DNA of 15,139 nucleotides from Propionibacteriaceae bacterium. Lineage in GTDB: Bacteria > Actinomycetota > Actinomycetes > Propionibacteriales > Propionibacteriaceae. Shown here one piece after another: positions 1 to 5,486 of the stretch (its first letter is position 1; each line of letters opens with the position of its first letter). Under the pieces are notes generated by a model. The model made no database searches. It had not been told where the DNA came from and worked only from the letters and a program-made list of their open reading frames with translations. A program made the translations under genes and the position numbers. The stretch lies in assembly GCA_003158895.1 (NCBI GenBank), contig PMLO01000024.1, forward strand, positions 42,150-57,288, read 5' to 3'.

Positions 1-4
1 TGCG

Positions 5-1027
5 TCAGTACTGCTCGGTCTCGCTGTAGTCGACGTCGTCGTCATCGAGCGCGGCGAAGCGGTCGAGGGCGGCGAGCGGGTCGAACCCAGGCGAGGAGTC
101 CTTGAGCGAGAGGCCCATCTCGTGCAGCTTCAGCTTGACCTCGTCGATGGACTTGGAGCCGAAGTTGCGGATGTCGAGCAGGTCCTGCTCGCTGCGGGAG
201 ACGAGCTCACCGACGGAGTGGATGCCTTCGCGCTTGAGGCAGTTGTATGAACGGACCGTGAGGTGCAGCTCCTCGACCGGCAGGGCCAGGTCGGCGGCGA
301 GCTGCTCGTCGACCGGCGACGGGCCGATCTCGATGCCCTCGGCCTCGACGTTGAGCTCGCGCGCCAGGCTGAACAGCTCGACGAGCGTGCGGCCGGCCGA
401 TGCCAGCGCGTCACGCGGGCTGATGGCGGGCTTGGTCTCGACGTCGACCACGAGGCGGTCGAAGTCCGTACGCTGCTCGACGCGGGTCGCCTCGACCTTG
501 TAGGTCACCTTGAGCACCGGCGAGTAGATCGAGTCGATCGGGATCCGGCCGATCTCGGCGTCGTAGTTCTTGTTCTGCGTCGAGGACACGTAGCCACGGC
601 CACGCTCGACGACGAGCTCCATCTCGAGCTTGCCCTTCTCATTGAGAGTCGCGATGTGCATCTCCGGGTTGTGGATCTCCACACCGGCGGGCGGGGCGAT
701 GTCGGCGGCCGTGACGGCGCCGGCGCCTGCCTTGCGCAGGTACATCGTGACCGGCTCGTCCTCTTCGCTCGACAGGACCAGGCCCTTGAGGTTGAGGATG
801 ATCTCGGTGAGGTCCTCGACCACGCCCTCGACCGTCGAGAACTCGTGGGAGGTGCCTTCGACCTTGATGCTCGTCACCGCGGCGCCCGGGATGGACGACA
901 GCAGGGTGCGACGCAGGGAGTTACCGAGCGTGTAGCCGAAACCAGGCTCCAGGGGCTCGATGACGAACCGGGAGCGGTACTCGGAGACCGCTTCCTCGGA
1001 CAGGGACGGGCGCTGTGCGATCAGCAT
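5..1027 (-). CDS. rpoA: DNA-directed RNA polymerase subunit alpha
   Basis: RpoA (340 aa) dimerises to nucleate core RNA polymerase assembly, and its C-terminal domain contacts promoter UP elements and activators. The N-terminal domain (about residues 1-235) carries the conserved segment around 28-45 (PGFGYTLGNSLRRTLLSS). The C-terminal domain (about 250-310) contains LTVRSYNCLKREGI, with R259 and N262 where the DNA-contacting residues of E. coli alpha CTD lie. The tail is acidic (320-340). ATG at 1025-1027 is preceded by GGAAGG with a 9-base gap, and the stop is TGA at 5-7. It is the last gene of the infA-rpmJ-rpsM-rpsK-rpsD-rpoA operon seen here. rplQ normally follows and would lie just outside the window. 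Length and domains are normal. Identification is secure. Confidence 0.98.
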   Translation of the reverse strand: MLIAQRPSLSEEAVSEYRSRFVIEPLEPGFGYTLGNSLRRTLLSSIPGAAVTSIKVEGTSHEFSTVEGVVEDLTEIILNLKGLVLSSEEDEPVTMYLRKAGAGAVTAADIAPPAGVEIHNPEMHIATLNEKGKLEMELVVERGRGYVSSTQNKNYDAEIGRIPIDSIYSPVLKVTYKVEATRVEQRTDFDRLVVDVETKPAISPRDALASAGRTLVELFSLARELNVEAEGIEIGPSPVDEQLAADLALPVEELHLTVRSYNCLKREGIHSVGELVSRSEQDLLDIRNFGSKSIDEVKLKLHEMGLSLKDSSPGFDPLAALDRFAALDDDDVDYSETEQY

Positions 1028-1176
1028 GTGCGTATTCCTTCCGGCCGCCCACTATTTGACGGCCTGGTGGTGTCGACCCGGACGGATGCCCGGGTCTGGG
1101 TGCGTTCCATGGCGAACGGCCAGGGAGCGCAGCTGCGACCGGAAACCCCCTCGCGAGGGCTTCCGGCCACGTGGCG
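1028..1176 (-). other. rpsD-rpoA intergenic region with two hairpins
   Basis: This 149-base gap is long for neighbouring ribosomal-operon genes. In transcript order the first inverted repeat has outer arms CCGGAA/TTCCGG at 1139-1166, with a GC-rich inner stem around the palindrome CTCGCGAG (1150-1157). The second pairs GACCCGG (1075-1081) with CCGGGTC (1090-1096) around an 8-base loop. Neither has a U-tract, so neither is a typical terminator. They might attenuate transcription, stabilise an mRNA end or mark an RNA processing point. GC-rich DNA forms hairpins easily, so function is inferred only. Confidence 0.4.
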
Positions 1177-1782
1177 TTACTTCGAGTAGAGCTCGACGAT
1201 CAGCTGCTCGGTGACGTCGACGACGATCTGCTCGCGCGTCGGCAGCTGGTGGACGAGGATCCGCATGGAGTTCGGACGGGCGTCGAGCCATGCCGGCACC
1301 TCGCGCTCTCCATGGACCTCGCGGGCCACGACGAGCGGGTGAAGGGTCAGCGACTTCTGCTTGACGTCGATGATGTCCATCGCGCTCACGCGGAAGCTCG
1401 GCACGTTCACCTTGTGGCCGTTGACCACGAAGTGACCATGCACGACGAGCTGGCGAGCCTGGCGGCGGGTGGCCGCGAAGCCGGCGCGATACACGACGTT
1501 GTCGAGACGTGACTCGAGGATCTGCAGCAGCATGTCGCCGGTCTTGCCGGACGAACGCGTCGCCTCTTCGTAGTAGCGGCGGAACTGCTTCTCGAGCACG
1601 CCGTAGGCGAAGCGGGCCTTCTGCTTCTCCTTGAGCTGCTGGGAGTACTCGGAGTCCTTGGTCCGGCCCCGGCCATGCATGCCGGGCGGGTAGGGACGCT
1701 TCTCGTACGACTTGTCATTCCCGACGAGGTCAGTGCCGAGTCGGCGCGACTTCCGGGTCATAGGGCCTGTGTAGCGGGCCAT
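1177..1782 (-). CDS. rpsD: 30S ribosomal protein S4 (cysteine-free form)
   Basis: S4 (201 aa) is a primary 16S rRNA-binding protein of the small subunit and, in several bacteria, represses its own operon. The N-terminus MARYTGPMTRKSRRLGTDLV is the typical actinobacterial form. The S4 RNA-binding domain lies around residues 90-155 (LESRLDNVVYRAGFA..RRQARQLV.HGH..VNG), and the protein ends EQLIVELYSK. It has no cysteine at all, so it is the zinc-independent (C-minus) form. ATG is at 1780-1782 with an AGGA sequence about 12 bases upstream, and the stop is TAA at 1177-1179. It lies 35 bases after rpsK and 149 bases before rpoA. Identification is secure. Confidence 0.98.
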   Translation of the reverse strand: MARYTGPMTRKSRRLGTDLVGNDKSYEKRPYPPGMHGRGRTKDSEYSQQLKEKQKARFAYGVLEKQFRRYYEEATRSSGKTGDMLLQILESRLDNVVYRAGFAATRRQARQLVVHGHFVVNGHKVNVPSFRVSAMDIIDVKQKSLTLHPLVVAREVHGEREVPAWLDARPNSMRILVHQLPTREQIVVDVTEQLIVELYSK

Positions 1783-1817
1783 CGTTGGTTAGTCCTTTGT
1801 GTAGAAGAGTCGGGAGG

Positions 1818-2228
1818 TCAGACGCGGCGGCGCTTCGGCGGGCGGCAACCGTTGTGAGGCACGGGAGTCACGTCGGAGATCGCACCGACCTCGAGGCCGA
1901 TGGCCCCGAGCGAACGGATAGCGGTCTCGCGGCCGGAGCCGGGTCCCTTGACGAACACGTCGACGCGCTTCATGCCATGCTCCATGGCACGACGACCGGC
2001 CGCCTCAGCGGCCATCTGCGCGGCGTACGGGGTCGACTTGCGGGAGCCCTTGAAGCCCACGGTGCCGGCCGACGCCCACGAGATCACCGCACCAGTCGGA
2101 TCGGTGATCGCAATGATCGTGTTGTTGAACGTGCTCTTGATGTGCGCCTGACCGGCGACAATGTTCTTCTTTTCCTTGCGACGGACCTTTGTCTTGGCCT
2201 GCGTCGTCTTGCGGCCTGCTGTAGCCAT
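1818..2228 (-). CDS. rpsK: 30S ribosomal protein S11
   Basis: S11 (136 aa) sits on the platform of the 30S subunit, near the E-site mRNA path. The family is clear from GQAHIKSTFNNTIIAITDPTG (residues 27-47), the central segment G.KGSRKSTPYAAQMAAE, and the terminal segment G.EVGAISDVTPVPHNGCRPPKRRRV. The N-terminus is lysine/arginine-rich, as usual. ATG is at 2226-2228, and AGGAGAG lies about 11 bases upstream (on the plus strand as ctctcct, 2240-2246). The stop is TGA at 1818-1820. It lies 41 bases downstream of rpsM and 35 upstream of rpsD, so co-transcription is near certain. Confidence 0.98.
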   Translation of the reverse strand: MATAGRKTTQAKTKVRRKEKKNIVAGQAHIKSTFNNTIIAITDPTGAVISWASAGTVGFKGSRKSTPYAAQMAAEAAGRRAMEHGMKRVDVFVKGPGSGRETAIRSLGAIGLEVGAISDVTPVPHNGCRPPKRRRV

Positions 2229-2269
2229 GTGTTTTTTATCTCTCCTGGGATCTCACGCGGACCGGGGGG

Positions 2270-2644
2270 TCAGCGGGCCTTCTTCTTGCCCGCGACCGCC
2301 TTCTTCCTGCCCTTACGAGTACGGGCATTGGTCCGCGTGCGCTGGCCACGGACAGGCAGGCCGCTGCGATGGCGACGACCCTGGTAGTTACCGATCTCGA
2401 TCTTGCGACGGATGTCGGCCGCAATCTCGCGGCGAAGATCGCCCTCGGTCTCGTAGTTGGCCTCGATGTGGTCACGCAGTGAGACGATCTGCTCGTCGGT
2501 GAGTGCGTGTACTCGGATGTCCCCGGAGATGCCGGTGGCCTTGAGCGTCTCGGCAGCGCGGGTCTTCCCGATGCCGAAGATGTAGGTAAGCGCGATCTCC
2601 AAGCGCTTCTCGCGCGGGAGATCGACGCCGATAAGACGTGCCAT
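2270..2644 (-). CDS. rpsM: 30S ribosomal protein S13
   Basis: S13 (124 aa) lies in the head of the 30S subunit and forms part of the intersubunit bridges. The N-terminus MARLIGVDLPREKRLEIALTYIFGIGKTRA carries the conserved GIGKTRA helix-turn. RRHRSGLPVRGQRTRTNARTRKG is the usual C-terminal rRNA-binding segment, followed by a lysine/arginine tail. The open frame runs 50 codons further upstream, but only the ATG at 2642-2644 gives the family N-terminus, and it has GAGAGG about 11 bases upstream. The stop is TGA at 2270-2272. It is separated from rpmJ by an unusually long, hairpin-rich 248-base gap, which suggests control at this point. Confidence 0.98.
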   Translation of the reverse strand: MARLIGVDLPREKRLEIALTYIFGIGKTRAAETLKATGISGDIRVHALTDEQIVSLRDHIEANYETEGDLRREIAADIRRKIEIGNYQGRRHRSGLPVRGQRTRTNARTRKGRKKAVAGKKKAR

Positions 2645-2892
2645 GTTGGCGTATGCCTCTCGTTTTCGGTTCTGGCGCACAGGGAGTGCGTCCGGTCGTG
2701 AACCGCGAAGGTGCTGGACGTGACGCGTTCCCCTGGTGGGGCCTCGGCCTTCGCCCGAGGGTTCAAGGAGTCTTACGACTCCATGTGCGTTCACGCTGTA
2801 CTAGTTGTCACCGCTTGCGCGGTGTTACCGGGGCGATGCGATCCGACATCCCCGGCGCGCCGCCCGACCGAAGCCGGATGGCGCAGAGTGCG
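2645..2892 (-). promoter_or_regulatory. Structured leader candidate upstream of rpsM
   Basis: This 248-base non-coding gap between rpmJ and rpsM is dense in inverted repeats. In transcript order they are: CCGGGG/CCCCGG arms at 2850-2855 and 2828-2833, with an inner ATG/CAT pairing; CACCGC-GCAA-GCGGTG (2809-2824); GGAGTC-GTAA-GACTCC (2767-2782); CCTCGG/CCGAGG (2742-2760); CCCC-ACCA-GGGG (2730-2741); and a CGCAC/GTGCG stem (2674-2693). Two of these are perfect 6-bp stems capped by GNRA tetraloops, which is more than one expects of filler. The E. coli alpha operon also starts with rpsM and is repressed by S4 binding its leader, so autoregulation is a reasonable guess. An internal rpsM promoter could also lie here. 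Confidence 0.45.
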
Positions 2893-3006
2893 TCAGCCCT
2901 GCCGCTGCTTGTGGCGAGGGTTGTCGCAGATCACCATGACGCGTCCGTGCCGGCGGATCACCTTGCACTTGTCGCACATGCGCTTGACGCTCGGCTGAAC
3001 CTTCAT
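2893..3006 (-). CDS. rpmJ: 50S ribosomal protein L36 (zinc-ribbon form)
   Basis: This small gene reads MKVQPSVKRMCDKCKVIRRH and continues to HKQRQG, 37 aa in all. L36 binds 23S rRNA in the large subunit. The zinc ligands of the C-plus form are all present: C11, C14, C27 and H32. ATG is at 3004-3006, preceded by AAGGAAGAG, and the stop is TGA at 2893-2895. It lies between infA (81 bases upstream) and rpsM, the standard actinobacterial order. Its length is the normal 37 residues. The zinc-binding form here contrasts with the cysteine-free S4 in the same operon. Confidence 0.97.
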   Translation of the reverse strand: MKVQPSVKRMCDKCKVIRRHGRVMVICDNPRHKQRQG

Positions 3007-3087
3007 GCGAGCTCTTCCTTCTTCTTTCGTCGCGGGGCACCTGCCAGGGTGTCCCGCAGTTCGCGGGCTGTTGCGGTGGTCGGTCGC
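3007..3087 (-). other. infA-rpmJ spacer with hairpins
   Basis: This 81-base spacer contains CCCGC/GCGGG arms around a 5-base loop (3053-3067). A second possible stem (GGG..CACC with GGTG..CCC, about 3034-3056) overlaps it and would compete with it. The purine-rich segment just before the rpmJ ATG supplies its ribosome-binding site. No terminator U-tract is visible, so read-through from infA into rpmJ is expected. Confidence 0.35.
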
Positions 3088-3309
3088 TTACCGGTGTCGG
3101 TAGACGATCCGTCCTCGGGTCAAGTCGTACGGCGAGAGCTCCACGACGACGCGATCGCTTGGCAGGATGCGGATGTAGTGCTGCCGCATCTTCCCTGAGA
3201 TCGTGGCGAGGACCCGGTGACCGTTGGCCAGCTCCACGCGAAACATCGCGTTCGGCAGCGCCTCGACCACAGTCCCCTCCAGTTCGAGGGCACCCTCTTT
3301 TTTCGCCAT
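3088..3309 (-). CDS. infA: Translation initiation factor IF-1
   Basis: IF-1 (73 aa) binds the A site of the 30S subunit during initiation. The sequence MAKKEGALELEGTVVEALPN, followed by MFRVELANGHRVLATISGKMR and IRILPSDRVVVELSPYDLTRGRI, is the complete S1/OB-fold family pattern, ending YRHR. The frame stays open 29 codons upstream, but that extension is not IF-1-like. The ATG at 3307-3309 has GGGAG a few bases upstream and gives the exact family length. The stop is TAA at 3088-3090. It is the first gene of the ribosomal operon in this window. Its upstream neighbour is the Esp-like cassette rather than the adk/map genes often found there in actinobacteria. Confidence 0.98.
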   Translation of the reverse strand: MAKKEGALELEGTVVEALPNAMFRVELANGHRVLATISGKMRQHYIRILPSDRVVVELSPYDLTRGRIVYRHR

Positions 3310-3371
3310 ACACTCCCGATCGTTCGCTGATTCGGCCTCGCCCCGCTTGACAGCCCGGGCATGGCCGCGTC

Positions 3372-3388
3372 CACCCATGACATGGGTG
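3372..3388. promoter_or_regulatory. 17-bp inverted repeat upstream of infA
   Basis: CACCCATG-A-CATGGGTG is a perfect 8-bp-arm palindrome with a single central base. It lies about 63 bases upstream of the infA ATG and just downstream of the candidate -10 at 3400-3405. The one-base centre suits a dimeric DNA-binding protein better than an RNA hairpin. The cognate regulator is unknown. Confidence 0.4.
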
Positions 3389-3399
3389 ACCGACACGCC

Positions 3400-3429
3400 A
3401 CTTTACGCCGCAGCCCTCCAAGAGCCCAA
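3400..3429 (-). promoter_or_regulatory. Candidate infA operon promoter
   Basis: On the minus strand a -35-like TTGGGC (3424-3429) is separated by 18 bases from a -10-like TAAAGT (3400-3405). A start about 7 bases beyond would give an 80-90 base 5' leader before the infA ATG. It lies between the end of the EspD-like gene (3455) and infA, where the ribosomal operon would need its own promoter if not read through. The match is moderate and based on pattern only. Confidence 0.35.
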
Positions 3430-3454
3430 ATCGCCTGAATGACTGCCTGTACGA

Positions 3455-4069
3455 CTAGAGGCTGCGGTCGATCTCGTCGAGCTGGCGGTCCAGGCCGTCC
3501 AGGTTCGCATGGATTCTGTCCAGCTCTGCGTCGAGCTCCGCGATGCGCTCCTCCGCGCGGGCATCGAGGTCGTCCTCGACGCCGCCACGCGCCATCAGAA
3601 GTGCCCGGTTGACTGCCCGTACGGTCGCGGGGCCGATCGCCGCCGGCTCCTCGAGGTGCTCGACCGTGACGCTCGTCAGGCGCATGTCGGGTCCCACGAC
3701 GACGGTGACGACCCCGTCCGTGACGATGGTCGGATCAGGAAGCTCGCCCGACTCGGGGCGCGGACCGGCGCCCAAGAGGTACTGCCGCGTCTCATCGTCG
3801 ATGAGGCCGCTCTCCAGAAGGGCGCCGGTCGTCCATTGCTGCACGTCATCGAGAGCGACGGAACAGACGCTGGTCAGCTGGGCGCCGACCTCGGTCGCAT
3901 CCGACTGCGGGAACACCTGGAGGTCGACCTCGTACAGGGTCATGTCGCCGCGCGCGATCACCGAGATCGACTCGTCGTCGTTCGTGTACGTCACCGTACG
4001 ACCCACTGCTGCCGCGATCTCGGGCGGCAGCTCGGGCAGCGGCGGCTCCTGCGGCGTCTCGGTCGTCAT
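3455..4069 (-). CDS. EspD/YbaB-like protein of an Esp-type operon
   Basis: This 204-aa protein has no signal peptide or membrane segment. It starts with a proline/glutamate-rich region (1-20). Residues about 115-165 (TDGVVTVVVGPDMRLTSVTVEHLE followed by an ALLMARGG helix) look like the strand-strand-helix pattern of YbaB/EbfC-type proteins, the fold also suggested for mycobacterial EspD. Residues 165-204 form a strongly charged coiled coil (AEERIAELDAELDRI..LDGLDRQLDEI). ATG at 4067-4069 has AGGA 7 bases upstream. It starts 14 bases after the stop of the EspA-like gene, so it is the third gene of that operon. A cytoplasmic chaperone or stabiliser role for the two upstream proteins is inferred from EspD. 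A nucleoid-associated role is the alternative. Confidence 0.6.
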   Translation of the reverse strand: MTTETPQEPPLPELPPEIAAAVGRTVTYTNDDESISVIARGDMTLYEVDLQVFPQSDATEVGAQLTSVCSVALDDVQQWTTGALLESGLIDDETRQYLLGAGPRPESGELPDPTIVTDGVVTVVVGPDMRLTSVTVEHLEEPAAIGPATVRAVNRALLMARGGVEDDLDARAEERIAELDAELDRIHANLDGLDRQLDEIDRSL

Positions 4070-4083
4070 GGCTGAATCCTGCC

Positions 4084-5067
4084 TCAGCTGGGTGAGTTGT
4101 GCGCAGCCGCGGTCCTGGCCTGCTGGATCGCGTTCCAGGCGCCGGTCGCGTCACTGGCAACGCCGGTGCTCTGCCACAACGCGGAGATCGTGTTCACCGT
4201 CGAGCCGGCGCCGGCAGCGTTGCCGACCGCACCCGCCAGAGCGCCGTAGTTGCCGCTCGTGGCTGCCGACACAGCCCCCGTCACCTTGTTCGCGGTGCTG
4301 CTCCACGACGCCAGCGTCGAGCTGCTGGACCCGCCCGTCACGCTGTTGTAGCCCGACGCGGCTCCCGACAAGGACGTGAGACCCCCCAGGAAGTCGCCGT
4401 TCTTGAACGCCTTGAACGCGGCGAACACGCTCTTGATGACCTGGATGATCTTCTGGATCTTCGAAACGATCTCCATGACCTTCTTGAGCAGCGTGACGAT
4501 CTTCTCGATGAGGGTGCCGAGCTTCTGGCAGATGCCCATGACCTTGCTGAGCAGCTCGATGCCCTTCATGATGTTCGCCCCGAGCCAGGCCGCGACCGTC
4601 GCACCGAACGAGCACCACGACGACGCGAGGGCCGCGAGGAACGACTTGATGAGCCACTGCACGAACATCTTGACGAGGTCGACGATGCAGTTCGCCACCT
4701 GGACAGCGCCCTTGGCGCACGCCACGAGGATCTCCTGCGTCCCGGCGATCGCCTTGGCGGTCTTCGACACCTTGTCCGAGAAGTCGGAGGTCTTCTTCAT
4801 GAACGCCGCGTACGAGTCTCCGTCCCAGCCGCCGATGCTGCTGGTGGCACCGGTCACGTCGGTGGCGATGGCCTCGAGCTTCTGGCTCAGCTCCACGTAC
4901 TTGGGTCCGTAGGTGACGAGCTTCTCCGGGTCACCGGCCACGTACTTCAGCCAGCGATCCAGCGTCTTGTACGCGTTGCCGACGTTGAGGACGGACTTCA
5001 CCGGTCCGGGGCAGTGGTTGTACCACTGCTCGAGCTTGTTGGAATACTCGGTCGTGGTCGCGCTCAT
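4084..5067 (-). CDS. EspA-like WXG-type secreted protein, hydrophobic helical core
   Basis: This 327-aa protein has a WXG-type helical hairpin at the N-terminus. GGWDGDSYAAF (79-89) is the helix-turn motif, with W81 in the W-x-G position. A long hydrophobic/amphipathic region follows at 111-222, including VDLVKMFVQWLIKSFLAALA and lysine-spaced helices (EKIVTLLKKVMEIVSKIQKI). The C-terminal 100 residues are Gly/Ser/Ala-rich. This order (GW-x-G hairpin, KG-containing linker, hydrophobic core, small-residue tail) matches mycobacterial EspA as I recall it. No Sec signal is present. The ATG at 5065-5067 overlaps the TGA of the EspC-like gene (ATGA), implying translational coupling. The open frame continues upstream to 5424, but that part only shadows the EspC-like gene. 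The protein is probably exported by a type VII system. A PPE-like or polymorphic WXG effector is the alternative. Confidence 0.65.
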   Translation of the reverse strand: MSATTTEYSNKLEQWYNHCPGPVKSVLNVGNAYKTLDRWLKYVAGDPEKLVTYGPKYVELSQKLEAIATDVTGATSSIGGWDGDSYAAFMKKTSDFSDKVSKTAKAIAGTQEILVACAKGAVQVANCIVDLVKMFVQWLIKSFLAALASSWCSFGATVAAWLGANIMKGIELLSKVMGICQKLGTLIEKIVTLLKKVMEIVSKIQKIIQVIKSVFAAFKAFKNGDFLGGLTSLSGAASGYNSVTGGSSSSTLASWSSTANKVTGAVSAATSGNYGALAGAVGNAAGAGSTVNTISALWQSTGVASDATGAWNAIQQARTAAAHNSPS

Positions 5068-5393
5068 GACTCGTACAGCTCTCGTTCGATCGTCAGCGCC
5101 TGATCGATGTTCGTGCTGTCGGTCAGGCGATAGCCGTTGGCCGTGGTGGTGATGGCGTCGGCGAGATCGCCGAGAGACTGCTCGATGTCTTTGATGGCGC
5201 TGCTGCACGCTACGACGTGGTCCTCGTACGGCTGGGCGATCTTGTCGGACAGCCACGGCACGCGGCCGAAGGTGCCGTGCGGGATGTCGAGGGCGTGAAG
5301 GCCCGAATAGACCGACTCGGCGGTGCTCTGCGTGCGGTGGATCGTCGTGGCAGCGGAGTCCATGCTGCCGACGTCGACGGTGAAGTTCGTCAC
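5064..5393 (-). CDS. EspC-like type VII secretion substrate
   Basis: This 109-aa helical protein has EspC/WXG100-like size and layout. A first helix (about 10-36) is followed by a turn with a GRVPW segment (43-47), a second helix (about 55-86), and then Y88-R-L-T-D92, which fits the YxxxD/E signal of type VII substrates. It has no Sec signal. The start is GTG at 5391-5393 with AGGAAGGG 7 bases upstream. The stop TGA overlaps the ATG of the next gene. It probably forms the signal-bearing half of a heterodimer with the EspA-like protein. No ESX core gene (EccB/C/D/E, MycP) is in the window. The family call rests on motif and context. A generic WXG100 protein is the alternative. Confidence 0.65.
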   Translation of the reverse strand: MTNFTVDVGSMDSAATTIHRTQSTAESVYSGLHALDIPHGTFGRVPWLSDKIAQPYEDHVVACSSAIKDIEQSLGDLADAITTTANGYRLTDSTNIDQALTIERELYES

Positions 5394-5400
5394 GGCGGAT

Positions 5401-5408
5401 CCCTTCCT
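5401..5408 (-). promoter_or_regulatory. Ribosome-binding site fixing the GTG start
   Basis: AGGAAGGG on the minus strand lies 7 bases before the GTG at 5391-5393. This strong Shine-Dalgarno sequence favours the GTG over the internal ATG at codon 11 of the EspC-like gene. Confidence 0.7.
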
Positions 5409-5422
5409 GAGTGCGCGGGATC

Positions 5423-5468
5423 ACCCTATTCAGGAGCGGGGGTCACCGCAGCGCTCGTCAGCTGACGA
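5423..5468 (-). promoter_or_regulatory. Candidate esp-like operon promoter with palindrome
   Basis: The 93-base gap after ispH contains a perfect 14-bp palindrome, TCGTCAGCTGACGA (5455-5468), and a -10-like TAGGGT on the minus strand (5423-5428). No good -35 is visible. The palindrome would sit about 40-50 bases upstream of a start near 5416, a position that suits an activator. It could also serve as a hairpin at the 3' end of ispH, though no U-tract follows it. Confidence 0.35.
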
Positions 5469-5486
5469 CTTCTGGCGGCGAGCCCG

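Noticed and set aside
3310..3396. 29-residue extension of IF-1
   Set aside because: IF-1 begins MAKKEG in this group, and the extension would run through the palindrome at 3372-3388.
4084..5393. Reading the WXG pair as a polymorphic toxin-antitoxin system
   Set aside because: No nuclease, deaminase or other toxin motif is visible in the C-terminus, and the third gene looks YbaB/EspD-like rather than like an immunity protein.
5068..5424. N-terminal extension of the EspA-like protein to 5424
   Set aside because: The added 119 residues are Arg/His-rich shadow sequence over the EspC-like gene. The ATGA overlap start at 5067 gives a proper helical N-terminus.
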